Below, in pieces: positions 57,027 through 64,000 of a DNA stretch of 64,000 nt. The notes beneath the pieces are model-generated. The model worked only from the letters and a program-made list of their open reading frames with translations, had not been told where the DNA came from and did no database searches. Within the stretch, counting starts at the first letter, position 1, and each line of letters starts with the position of its first letter. Location: positions 62,001 to 126,000 of the forward strand of contig NZ_BOOA01000014.1 of the NCBI RefSeq assembly GCF_016862995.1, read 5' to 3'. The position numbers and the translations under genes are program-made. The stretch comes from Acrocarpospora phusangensis. GTDB lineage: Bacteria > Actinomycetota > Actinomycetes > Streptosporangiales > Streptosporangiaceae.

Positions 57027-58403
57027 ATGAACTCGGGCGGGCTGGCAGCGGCGGCGGATGCCGTACGGGAGGCGGATCTGCTCGCCGCCCGGATGCAGAT
57101 GGCGCTCTCCCTGGGCTGGCACATCATCCTGGCCTGCCTGGGCGTGGGCATGCCCGCCATCACGCTGATCGCCGAATGGCGCGGCCACGTCACCGGCGAC
57201 CCGCGCTACCGGCTGCTGGCGCGGCGGTGGGCCCGCGCGATGGGCGTGCTGTTCGCGGTCGGCGCCGTCTCCGGCACGATCCTGTCGTTCGAGATGGGCC
57301 TGCTCTGGCCGGGCCTGATGAGCACGTACGGCCAGGTCATCGGGCTGCCGTTCGCGCTGGAGGGCGTCGCCTTCTTCATCGAGGCGATCTTCCTCGGCAT
57401 CTACCTGTACGCCTGGGACCGCCTGCCGCCCATCCCGCACCTGCTGGCCGGCGTCCCGATCGTGCTCGCGGGCGTGGCGAGCGCCTTCTTCGTCGTCACG
57501 GCGAACGCGTGGATGCAGCAGCCCACCGGGTTCTCCGTCGAGAACGGGCGCGTCGTGGCCGTCGACCCGTGGGCGGCCATGTTCAACCCGGCCACCCCGC
57601 CCCAGACCGTGCACATGATCCTGGCCGCCTTCATGGTCGCCGGGTTCGCGATGGCGAGCGTGTACGCGGTGGCCATGCTGCGCGGACGGCGGGACCGCTA
57701 CCACCGGACGGGCTTCCTGCTGCCGTTCGCGGTCGCCGCCGCCATCACCCCCGTGCAGATCGGCGTGGGCGACTGGGCCGCGCACTTCGTCGCCGACAAC
57801 CAGCCGGTGAAGCTGGCCGCCATGGAGGGCGTCTTCGAGACCGGGCGCGGCGTCCCCCTCCACCTGGGCGGCATCGCGGTCGACGGGCAGCTGCGGTGGG
57901 CGCTGGAGATCCCCAACGGGCTGTCGCTCCTGGCCCACTGGGACCCGGACGCGGAGATCGTCGGCCTCAACGAGACGCCCCCGGCCGACCGGCCGCCCGT
58001 CAACGTCGTGCACTGGGCGTTCCAGATCATGGTGGCGATGGGCTTGGCGCTGCTGGCGCTCGCCGTGTGGGCCGCGGTGTCCTGGTGGCGGCACCGGGAG
58101 ATGCCCCGTTCGGCCTGGTTCCTGCGGGCGTCGGCCCTGTCGGGCCTGGCCGCCGTCCTGGCCCTGGAGGCGGGGTGGGTCGTGACGGAGGTCGGCCGGC
58201 AACCCTGGATCGTGTACGGCGTGCTCCGCACCAGGGACGCCGTCAACCCCGCCCCCGGCCTGGTGTGGGGCTTCGTCCTGGTGTCCGTGATCTACGTGGC
58301 CCTCACGGTGGCCTCCGTCTACGTGCTGCGGCTGCTCGCCCGCGGCCGGCCCGTCCCGGCAGCCCCGCAGGAGTCCGACGTCACCGGCTACCCGGTGACC
58401 TGA
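57027..58403 (+). CDS. cydA: Cytochrome bd ubiquinol/menaquinol oxidase subunit I
   Basis: This 458-residue, nine-helix protein has the haem ligands in LGWHIILACLGVG and TVHMILAAFMVAG, the FALEGVAFFIEAIFLGIYLY glutamates, and the conserved GRQPW motif (VTEVGRQPWIVYGVLR). The short quinol loop suggests the cyanide-insensitive (CIO) type. It reduces O2 with menaquinol in the membrane under low oxygen or stress. The cydB gene begins one base after the stop. No cydDC exporter follows in the window. Confidence 0.96.
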   Translation: MNSGGLAAAADAVREADLLAARMQMALSLGWHIILACLGVGMPAITLIAEWRGHVTGDPRYRLLARRWARAMGVLFAVGAVSGTILSFEMGLLWPGLMSTYGQVIGLPFALEGVAFFIEAIFLGIYLYAWDRLPPIPHLLAGVPIVLAGVASAFFVVTANAWMQQPTGFSVENGRVVAVDPWAAMFNPATPPQTVHMILAAFMVAGFAMASVYAVAMLRGRRDRYHRTGFLLPFAVAAAITPVQIGVGDWAAHFVADNQPVKLAAMEGVFETGRGVPLHLGGIAVDGQLRWALEIPNGLSLLAHWDPDAEIVGLNETPPADRPPVNVVHWAFQIMVAMGLALLALAVWAAVSWWRHREMPRSAWFLRASALSGLAAVLALEAGWVVTEVGRQPWIVYGVLRTRDAVNPAPGLVWGFVLVSVIYVALTVASVYVLRLLARGRPVPAAPQESDVTGYPVT

Positions 58404-58404
58404 C

Positions 58405-59424
58405 ATGGCCGAGCTGATGCTGGCCGTCATCTGGCTCGGCCTCACCGCGTACGTGCTGTTCGGCGGCGCGGACTTCGGCGCCGGGGTGTGGGACCTGATC
58501 GCCGGGAACGAGGAACGCGGCCGGGCCCAGCGCGGGCTGGTCGAGCACTCCATCGGCCCGGTCTGGGAGGCCAACCACGTCTGGCTCATCTTCGTGATCG
58601 TGCTGACCTGGACCGGCTTCCCCGGGGTGTTCGCCGCCGTGGCCTCCACCCTCTACATCCCGCTGACGCTGGTGGCGCTCGGCATCATCGCGCGCGGGGC
58701 CGCGTTCGCGTTCCGCAAGGTCAGCGAGGAGCTGTGGCAGCGCCGCCTGTTCGGCGCGACGTTCGCCTTCTCCTCGCTGGTCACGCCCTTCTTCCTGGGT
58801 ACGGTGGCGGGCGCGCTGGCCTCGGGACGGGTCCCGCCCGGCATCGCCCGCGGCGACCTGGTGACCAGCTGGCTCAACCCGACCTCGCTGGTCGCGGGGG
58901 CGCTCGCGGTCGGCGTCACCGCGTACCTGGCGGCCGTGTACCTCACCAGGGACGCCCAGCGGGGCGGGGAGACCGCGCTGGCGGAGACCTTCCGGGGGCG
59001 CGCCCTGGCCGCGGGGGCGGTGACCGGGGTGCTGTCGGCGCTCGGCCTGGTGGTGCTGCGCGCGGACGCGCCGGCGCTGTTCCGCGAACTGACCTCGGGT
59101 CGCGCGCTGCCCCTGGTGGCGCTGTCCGTCGTGGCCGGCGTCGTCTCCCTGGTCCTGCTCTGGCGCCGCGCCTACCTGGCCGTACGGGTGACCGCCGCGC
59201 TGGCCGTGATCGGATTGCTGTGGGGGTGGGGGGTGGGGTGGTACCCGTGGCTGCTTCCCGGGGTGAGCGTCCGGGACGGTGCCGCGACCCCGGCCGTGCT
59301 GACGGTCACCCTCTGGGCGATGGCGGGGGGAGCGGTGCTGCTGCTGCCCTCCCTGTGGTGGCTCTACACGACCTTCCAGCGCGCGCATCCGGCGGACGGT
59401 TCCGATTCGAGCACGCCCGTGTAG
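58405..59424 (+). CDS. cydB: Cytochrome bd oxidase subunit II
   Basis: This 339-residue, eight-helix partner of CydA starts with LMLAVIWLGLTAYVLFGGAD and shows FGAGVWDLIAG, GPVWEANHVWLIFVIVLTWTGF and TPFFLGTVAGALASG, all conserved in CydB. One base separates it from cydA. Its last 61 bp overlap the end of the convergent glycosyltransferase gene. Confidence 0.96.
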   Translation: MAELMLAVIWLGLTAYVLFGGADFGAGVWDLIAGNEERGRAQRGLVEHSIGPVWEANHVWLIFVIVLTWTGFPGVFAAVASTLYIPLTLVALGIIARGAAFAFRKVSEELWQRRLFGATFAFSSLVTPFFLGTVAGALASGRVPPGIARGDLVTSWLNPTSLVAGALAVGVTAYLAAVYLTRDAQRGGETALAETFRGRALAAGAVTGVLSALGLVVLRADAPALFRELTSGRALPLVALSVVAGVVSLVLLWRRAYLAVRVTAALAVIGLLWGWGVGWYPWLLPGVSVRDGAATPAVLTVTLWAMAGGAVLLLPSLWWLYTTFQRAHPADGSDSSTPV

Positions 59425-60557
59425 GCGGACACGGTCTCGGCGGCGATGCGGGTCCAGCCGTACCTGGCCCTGGCGCGGTCGGCGCCCGCGATGCCGTACG
59501 CGGCGCGGCGTACCGGGTCGCCGAGGAGTTTGCGCACCGCGCGGGCCAGGATGACCTCCTGCCGGGGCGGCACCAGCAGGCCGGTCACGTTGTTGACGAC
59601 CGTCTCCCTCTGGCCGCCCACGCACGAGGCGATCACCGGCGCCCCGCAGGCCATCGCCTCCAGGGCGACCAGGCCGAACGGCTCGTACCAGGGCACGGTG
59701 ACCACGGCGGCGGCCGCCCGCATCAGCGCGGGCACGTCCCGCCTGGCCACCTCGCCGACGAAGGTCACCCGGTCGGCCACGCCGGCCCTGGCGGCCGTCT
59801 CCCGCAGCCTGGCGATCTCGGGGTCGCGGTGCAGGCCGTCCAGCGGCGGCCCGCCCGCCACCACCAGCTCCATGCCCGGCAGGTACGGCAACGCCCCGAT
59901 GACCGTGTCCACGCCCTTGCGCGGGGCCGGCCGCCCGAGCGACAGCAGGCGCGGCCGGCGCGGGTCGTACACCGGGCGGCCGTCCGGGCGGAAATGCTCG
60001 AGGTCCACCCCGCACGGCACGACGTGGACGCGGTGCCGGGGCACGCCCATCCTGATCAGCTCGTCCACCTCGTCGGGGCAGGCGGCGACGACGGCGGCGG
60101 CCGTCCCGCCGATCCGCGCCTCGGCGTCGATCCTGCCCGGCGCGCCGGGGATGTCGCCGGGGATGTCGCCGGAGATGTCGCCGGAGATGTCCTGGTGGCG
60201 GCTCTGGACCGTGGCGAGCGCGTGGCAGGTGTGCACGACGGGCACGCCCAGCGGTCCGGCCGCGTCGAGCGCGGCCAGGCCGCTCATCCAGGCGTGGCTG
60301 TGCACCACGTCCGGGCGGTCGGCCCGGAATCGCCGCTCCAGCCAGGACGAGAATTCGGAAATATCCGGAATATCCCCGGCCGGGTCATCGGGCATGCGCG
60401 CGACGGTCACGCCGGGAGCGGGCGGCGCGTCGTCCCCGCGGAGGTAGACGGTCACCTCGTGGCCGAGCCCGGCGACGGCCGCGGCCAGCGCGGTCACGTG
60501 CACGTTCCGGCCGCCCGCGCCGGCCCCCGCCAGCGGGGGAACCATCGCGATCTTCAC
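59364..60557 (-). CDS. Glycosyltransferase family 4 protein
   Basis: This 397-residue GT-B enzyme starts VKIAMVPPLAGAGAGGRNVH (GTG 60557 with GGAGG upstream). It shows DVVHSHAWMSGLAALDA, RPRLLSLGRPAPRKGVDTVI, LVVAGGPPLDGLHRDPE and the EX7E motif in PWYEPFGLVALEAMACGAPVIAS. A four-fold GDIP/GDIS tetrapeptide run near residue 125 sits in the acceptor domain. The gene ends 61 bp inside the 3' end of cydB, an unusual convergent overlap. The product could be a glycolipid or small-molecule glycoside; unknown. Confidence 0.92.
   Translation of the reverse strand: MKIAMVPPLAGAGAGGRNVHVTALAAAVAGLGHEVTVYLRGDDAPPAPGVTVARMPDDPAGDIPDISEFSSWLERRFRADRPDVVHSHAWMSGLAALDAAGPLGVPVVHTCHALATVQSRHQDISGDISGDIPGDIPGAPGRIDAEARIGGTAAAVVAACPDEVDELIRMGVPRHRVHVVPCGVDLEHFRPDGRPVYDPRRPRLLSLGRPAPRKGVDTVIGALPYLPGMELVVAGGPPLDGLHRDPEIARLRETAARAGVADRVTFVGEVARRDVPALMRAAAAVVTVPWYEPFGLVALEAMACGAPVIASCVGGQRETVVNNVTGLLVPPRQEVILARAVRKLLGDPVRRAAYGIAGADRARARYGWTRIAAETVSAYTGVLESEPSAGCARWKVV
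60145..60192 (-). repeat. 12-bp tandem repeat inside the GT4 gene
   Basis: The unit GCCGGGGATGTC (with G/A variants) occurs four times and encodes (GDI[P/S])4 in frame. Because 12 is a multiple of three, copy-number change would alter loop length without breaking the gene. Confidence 0.8.
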
Positions 60558-60885
60558 CGGGCCGCCTCCAGGAAAACGTGCCGGGCGGGGATTCTCAATT
60601 CGACCACCTCCGGGATGTTCAGGAATCAGGGAGGTGCGAGCTAAGTGCACCTTATCCGCGCGGATCACCGCCAAAACGGAGGGTTCAGCCGATTGTTTCC
60701 GGGGGAGCGTTCCGGCCGGTTCGCGGGGAATTGCCGCGCCGCGCGGGACGCCCGTACATGGCCGAGATCGAAACGCCGCCGATTTATTTTGCGGAAAAGT
60801 GAAGAAGAGCGGAGATCGGCTATCGCCCAGCGCCGAGTTCCCGGAGCGGCAGGGGGTATTGAGGGCGTAACGGGGGAGGTCGGCG
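60558..60885. other. Divergent intergenic region GT4/MgtC
   Basis: No gene is seen in 328 nt. AGGGAGGTGCGAGC at 60629-60642 and AT-rich patches at 60780-60800 stand out. I checked for an Mg2+ (M-box) riboswitch before the MgtC gene and found no match to its conserved blocks. GGGGGAGG before the ATG is the ribosome site. Confidence 0.4.
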
Positions 60886-61665
60886 ATGGTCGACGAGTGG
60901 TTCGGGCAGGGCTGGACACAGGTCGCGAACTTCGGGGTCGCGTTCCTGCTGTCCTCCGTCATCGGCCTGGAACGCGAGATCAAGCAGAAGGCCGCCGGCC
61001 TGCGCACCTACACGGTCGTCGGCATCGGCGCCGCCCTGTTCACCCTCCTCAGCAAGTACGGCTTCGCCGACGTCATCCACCCCGGCCGGGTCGTCCTGGA
61101 CCCCTCCCGGGTGGCGGCCCAGATCGTCTCCGGACTCGGCTTCATCGGCGCGGGCCTCATCTTCGTCCAGCGCGGCTCGGTGAAGGGGCTGACCAGCGCG
61201 GCCGCCATCTGGATGACCGCCGCCGTGGGCGCGGCCGCCGCCGCGGGCCTGACCCTGCTGGCGGCGCTCACCACCGTCGCCTACTTCGCCGTCGCGTACG
61301 CGGTCCGGCCGCTCTCGCACCTGCTGCCCCGGCTCGCCGAGCGGGAGACGCACTTCCGCGTCACCTACCACGAGGGCCACGGCACGCTGCGCGACCTGGT
61401 GGATCAGTGCGTCCAGGCGGGGTTCTCCCTCACCGAGCTGACGACGCTGAGCGCCATCGGCGCACGCCCGGAGCAATGGCCGCGCAGGGCCGCCCCCGAG
61501 GCCCCGTCCGAGCCGCCCGAGCCGTCCGAGCCGCCCGAGGAGGGGAGGACCGTGCAGGTGGCCCTCACGGTCTCCGGCCGGGGAGACACGAACGCGCTGG
61601 CCGCCCAGCTGGGCTCCGTCTCCGGCGTGCTGGCCTGCAAGAAGATGGAGAGCGACGACGACTGA
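60886..61665 (+). CDS. MgtC/SapB-family membrane protein
   Basis: This 259-residue protein has five N-terminal membrane helices with FLLSSVIGLEREIKQKAAGL, RTYTVVGIGAALFTLLSKYG, GLGFIGAGLIFVQRG and GLTSAAAIWMTAAVG, the MgtC signature. A cytoplasmic ACT-like domain follows (THFRVTYHEGHGTLRDLVDQ), interrupted by a Pro/Glu-rich loop. MgtC proteins help growth at low Mg2+ and, in pathogens, survival in host cells by acting on ATP synthase or phosphate balance. The role in this organism is unknown. Confidence 0.93.
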   Translation: MVDEWFGQGWTQVANFGVAFLLSSVIGLEREIKQKAAGLRTYTVVGIGAALFTLLSKYGFADVIHPGRVVLDPSRVAAQIVSGLGFIGAGLIFVQRGSVKGLTSAAAIWMTAAVGAAAAAGLTLLAALTTVAYFAVAYAVRPLSHLLPRLAERETHFRVTYHEGHGTLRDLVDQCVQAGFSLTELTTLSAIGARPEQWPRRAAPEAPSEPPEPSEPPEEGRTVQVALTVSGRGDTNALAAQLGSVSGVLACKKMESDDD

Positions 61666-61711
61666 ACGCCGTCCCGGCCGCCCTGTTCTCGGGGCCGGAA
61701 CGGCGTCCGGT

Positions 61712-61741
61712 GTGCTCAGCGGGTGCTCAGCGGGTGCTCAG
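61712..61741. repeat. 11-bp tandem repeat across the stop codon of the CBS gene
   Basis: GTGCTCAGCGG occurs 2.7 times (61712, 61723, 61734). The stop codon of the minus-strand gene is in the middle copy, so its last codons (LSTR-stop) are duplicated downstream. Confidence 0.8.
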
Positions 61742-62143
61742 GGCCTCAAGCAGGTCGCCGACCCGGTTGTTCGGCATCGCACGGGCCACGTCCGCCAGGG
61801 TGACGATCCCGGCCAGCCGCTTGCCGTCGATCACGGGCAGCCGCCTGATCTTGTGGTCGGCCATGGTGCGGAGGACCTGCATCGCGTCGTCGTCCGCGCC
61901 GATCGTCACGGGCTTGCCCTGCGCGAGCTCCTCCACCAGGCAGGACTTCGGGTCCTTGCCCTGGGCCAGCACCTTGACCACGATGTCGCGGTCAGTGATC
62001 ATCCCCTTGAGCCGGTCGTCGTCGCCGCAGATCGGCAGAGCGCCGACACCCAGCCGCGCCATCTTCTCCGACGCCTCGTTCACGCTCTCGTGCATGCCCG
62101 CGCACTCCGCGTTCGGGGTCATGATCTCTCTTGCGGTAGGCAT
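61727..62143 (-). CDS. Two-CBS-domain protein
   Basis: This 138-residue protein consists of two CBS motifs: TAREIMTPNAECAGMHESVN to GMITDRDIVVKVL, and KPVTIGADDDAMQVLRTMAD to GIVTLADVARAM. Such stand-alone pairs bind adenine nucleotides and are linked to stress or energy sensing; actinobacterial relatives are often hypoxia- or dormancy-linked. GGAGGAAGGT lies upstream of the ATG at 62143. It is convergent with mgtC. Confidence 0.93.
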   Translation of the reverse strand: MPTAREIMTPNAECAGMHESVNEASEKMARLGVGALPICGDDDRLKGMITDRDIVVKVLAQGKDPKSCLVEELAQGKPVTIGADDDAMQVLRTMADHKIRRLPVIDGKRLAGIVTLADVARAMPNNRVGDLLEALSTR

Positions 62144-62190
62144 ACCTTCCTCCAGGTGTCTTGGATGAAAGCTGCTTCTCCTGTCCCACG

Positions 62191-62787
62191 CTACTCCGGC
62201 GGCCGGCGCAGCCCGTCGATGGCCTGGCGGAGGCTGACCTCCAGATAGCTGATGCGGTCGGTCGCCTGGAGGAGGGTGGCGCCGCCGGTGATGGCGGTGA
62301 GGATCTCGGTGGCGGCGTCGTCCGCGTCGACGCCCGCGCCGATCTCGCCGCTTTCCCGGAGGGCGCGGACGCCGGCGGCGATGTGGGCGTGCCAGCGCTC
62401 GTACAGGTCGGTGATGATCTCGCGGACGGCCGGGTTGGCCATGCCCAGCTGGGCCGTCAGGGCGGTGAGGGGGCATTTCTGGCGCTGCGCGTCGTACCGC
62501 TCGATCACGCGCAGGCGCCAGGCCTCCCATTTGGGCCAGGAGGTCAGGTCGCCGAGCATCGGCTGCTGCTCGGCCAGCACCTGCTCGGCCTCGTAGGTCG
62601 CCACGGCCAGCAGCAGGTCGGCCTTGCCGTCGGCGAAGTAGTGGAACAGCTGGCTCTTGCTCGTCGCGGTGGCCGCGCGGATGTCGTCCAGCCCCACGTT
62701 GGCGGGGCCGTGCTCCCGCATCAGGAGCGCCGCGCCCGCCACGATGCGCTGCCGGGTGGCGGCGCCCTTCGCCGTGAGCGCGCGCAT
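62191..62787 (-). CDS. TetR/AcrR-family transcriptional regulator
   Basis: This 198-residue protein has a TetR helix-turn-helix (TRQRIVAGAALLMREHGPAN, VGLDDIRAATATSKSQLFHYF) and a ligand domain with KCPLTALTAQLGMANPAVRE, the TetR_C group seen in YxaF/LmrA-type repressors. I chose the ATG at 62787 because GGAGGG lies 7 nt upstream; an ATG at 62814 is weaker. An inverted repeat at 62839-62854 is the probable operator. The divergent gene it should control is only a truncated SDR remnant. Confidence 0.92.
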   Translation of the reverse strand: MRALTAKGAATRQRIVAGAALLMREHGPANVGLDDIRAATATSKSQLFHYFADGKADLLLAVATYEAEQVLAEQQPMLGDLTSWPKWEAWRLRVIERYDAQRQKCPLTALTAQLGMANPAVREIITDLYERWHAHIAAGVRALRESGEIGAGVDADDAATEILTAITGGATLLQATDRISYLEVSLRQAIDGLRRPPE

Positions 62788-62838
62788 GTGCGGTCCCTCC
62801 GGTGACGTGGCCATGGGCGTACCGAGCCTAGCAGATAC

Positions 62839-62854
62839 TGGACTGCTTGGTCCA
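62839..62854. promoter_or_regulatory. TetR-type operator
   Basis: TGGAC-TGCTTG-GTCCA is an inverted repeat about 52 nt upstream of the tetR start, in the divergent region. Confidence 0.6.
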
Positions 62855-62881
62855 CTTTGGGGTCCTGTCACGGGCCGGACG

Positions 62882-63166
62882 CAAAGTATCGCCCCCGGTA
62901 CGACGGACACCGCGCTGGTCCGGCCGCAGGCCCTCCCGGACGCGCTCTGGCAGGGCTTCGAACGGGCCTGGGGCCCGCTCAACGTCTCCGGTCTCCAGCG
63001 CATGGCCACCCCGGAGGAGACCGCCAGGGCCGTCGTCTCCCTGGCCACCGGCGAATTCGGCTACATGACCGGTTCGACCGGCCTGGCCGGCGGCGGTCCC
63101 TTCGGCGGCGGTCCCTTCGGCGGCGGCTCGATGAGAATGCCCCCGGGGTTCCCGGCGGCCGGATGA
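62882..63166 (+). pseudogene. 5'-truncated SDR gene (C-terminal third only)
   Basis: The frame ending at 63166 resembles only the C-terminal part of a short-chain dehydrogenase: SIAPGTTDTALVRPQALPDA, LQRMATPEETARAVVSLATG and FGYMTGST. The Rossmann and YxxxK regions are missing. Similarity begins abruptly at about 62885, some 30 nt after the TetR operator, which suggests a deletion joined the promoter to the gene's end. The tail is altered to a GGGPFGGGPFGGGS repeat. Confidence 0.6.
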
Positions 63167-63214
63167 AGCTTTATGGCTATTTGGGTTAAAACGTCTGCTT
63201 CTTCAGGGCATGCA

Positions 63215-63236
63215 CCCAGGGTGAACGCACCCTGGG
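63215..63236 (+). promoter_or_regulatory. Stem-loop enclosing the start codon of the last gene
   Basis: Perfect 9-bp arms CCCAGGGTG (63215-63223) and CACCCTGGG (63228-63236) leave a four-base loop. The GTG start codon (63221-63223) is the end of the left arm. Confidence 0.5.
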
Positions 63237-64000
63237 AGGCGGACGGCAGGACCGCCCGCCACACGGCGGTCGGCGGCGCCCTCCTCGTCGCCGCGCTGCT
63301 GACCGGCGCGGGGGCGGCCGGGACGGAGGCGCGCGGGCCGTTCCCCTGCTCCTCCCAGGACCACGTGAAACCCACGGTCGTCCTGGTCCACGGCGCCTGG
63401 GCCGGCACCTCCAGCTGGTCCGGCGAGGTGGCCGCCCTCACCCGGGCGGGCTACACCGCCAGGGCCGTCGCCAACCCGCTCCGCGGCCTCACCGGCGACG
63501 CCGCCACGGTCGCCGACTTCCTGAAGAGCATCCCGGGCCCGATCGTGCTCGTCGGCCACTCCTACGGCGGCTCGGTGATCACGAACGCCGCCGCGGGCCT
63601 CCCGAACGTCAAAGCCCTGGTGTACGTCGACGCCGCGGCCCCCGACGTCGGCGAGACCACCGGCGCGCTCAGCGGCGCCACCTCCGACCTGGGCAGGAGC
63701 CCCGCCACCCTGTACGACATGGTGCCGTACCCGACCGCGCCCCTCGGCGCCACGGACCTCTACCTCAAGCAGGACGTCTTCCTCCGCTCGTTCGCCTCGG
63801 ACCTGCCCCGCGACACCGCGCTCCAGCTCTGGGCCGCCCAGCGGCCCGCCTCCACCCGCGCCTTCGACACCCCGTCCAAGGCCGCCGCGTGGAAGACGAT
63901 CCCGTCCTGGTACTTCATCAGCGGCGGCGACCGGATCATCACCCCGGACTCCGAGCGGTCCATGGCCCGCCGCGCCAACGCGAAAGTCACCGAATTCCCC
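63221..64000 (+). CDS. Secreted alpha/beta hydrolase (3' end outside window)
   Basis: The frame is open to the window end (260 codons). After a short N-terminus and a hydrophobic export segment (TAVGGALLVAALLTGAGAAG), the hydrolase begins with TVVLVHGAWAGTSSWSGEVA. It continues with the nucleophile elbow IVLVGHSYGGSVITNAA, YVDAAAPDVGE and ITPDSERSMARRANAKV near the cut end. The catalytic histidine is expected just beyond the window. It resembles the pyrethroid-hydrolase/methylesterase-type fold of actinomycetes. The GTG at 63221 is the only start that includes the export segment; ATG 63210 runs into a stop. Confidence 0.85.
   Translation, partial: MNAPWEADGRTARHTAVGGALLVAALLTGAGAAGTEARGPFPCSSQDHVKPTVVLVHGAWAGTSSWSGEVAALTRAGYTARAVANPLRGLTGDAATVADFLKSIPGPIVLVGHSYGGSVITNAAAGLPNVKALVYVDAAAPDVGETTGALSGATSDLGRSPATLYDMVPYPTAPLGATDLYLKQDVFLRSFASDLPRDTALQLWAAQRPASTRAFDTPSKAAAWKTIPSWYFISGGDRIITPDSERSMARRANAKVTEFP

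Noticed and set aside
55710-58649. 979-codon minus-strand frame opposite the monooxygenase and cydA
   Set aside because: It is an antisense shadow with no recognisable domain, while both plus-strand genes are complete and well conserved.
60145-60192. Regular short repeats that might suggest a CRISPR array
   Set aside because: The 12-nt units are back to back with no spacers and keep the reading frame of a glycosyltransferase.
60558-60885. Possible M-box (Mg2+) riboswitch before the mgtC gene
   Set aside because: No match to the conserved M-box core could be recognised by eye. A covariance-model search would be decisive.
1-64000. tRNA, rRNA or replication-origin features
   Set aside because: I looked for clover-leaf ends with CCA, GTTCRA loops, rRNA blocks and DnaA-box clusters and saw none. 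A tRNAscan/Infernal run would be the proper test.

Overview
The window is high-GC DNA with the gene style of a filamentous actinomycete. The signs are GTG starts, ATGA/GTGA stop-start overlaps, Tat and lipoprotein signals, an F420-type LLM oxidoreductase, a PaaX regulator, CGNR and PadR regulators, and many secreted repeat or carbohydrate-binding proteins. A Streptosporangiales-type soil organism would fit, but the genus cannot be read from sequence alone. I saw no rRNA, tRNA or CRISPR array.

Layout. 1-4.3 kb holds the end of a secreted esterase/phytase-like RTX protein, small stress-type proteins, an SDR and a type IB topoisomerase. 4.4-9.1 kb (minus strand) is a copper/haem-like envelope cluster: a DyP peroxidase, a PCu(A)C copper chaperone, and a PepSY membrane protein flanked by two paralogous small membrane proteins. 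9.6-11.9 kb holds a secreted VCBS-repeat protein and a collagen-like protein. 11.9-16.8 kb is an aromatic-acid uptake and activation cluster (acyl-CoA ligase, MHS transporter, amidohydrolase, PaaX-family regulator) with matching candidate operators. 16.9-21.6 kb holds a CGNR regulator divergent from an unusual DinB-PatB fusion, then a P450 and a DHFR-like protein. 21.7-25 kb is the threonine-to-glycine operon tdh-kbl with a LysR gene. 25-31.4 kb encodes secreted RCC1, two GH43/AbfB and CBM2 proteins. 31.4-33 kb is a metal-responsive ArsR-CDF pair and a second GPGG membrane peptide. 33.2-38.8 kb holds GH92 mannosidase, GT4, an LLM oxidoreductase and a GH25 muramidase.

The most interesting part is about 38.8-53.9 kb. 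A tight minus-strand operon (49.0 to 44.2 kb) encodes homologues of GalB hydratase, LigK/GalC aldolase, the tetrahydrofolate-dependent O-demethylase LigM, both LigAB dioxygenase subunits and an alpha/beta hydrolase. On paper this converts 3-O-methylgallate or gallate (syringyl-lignin monomers) to pyruvate and oxaloacetate. A two-component system sits beside it. Divergent from the kinase lies a muconolactone-isomerase-like gene followed by metF and purU, which would recycle the methyl group that LigM places on tetrahydrofolate. A shared GACGTAGG motif occurs in the three promoter regions. An IclR regulator, a phenylacetate-CoA-ligase-like enzyme, an SDR and an MHS transporter lie on the other side. 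The kinase carries a roughly 150-bp in-frame insert that looks like the right end of an IS200/IS605 element.

54-64 kb holds an RTX-like secreted protein, PadR plus an FAD monooxygenase, cytochrome bd (cydAB), a GT4 enzyme, an MgtC-type protein, a CBS protein, TetR next to a truncated SDR remnant, and an alpha/beta hydrolase cut by the window end.
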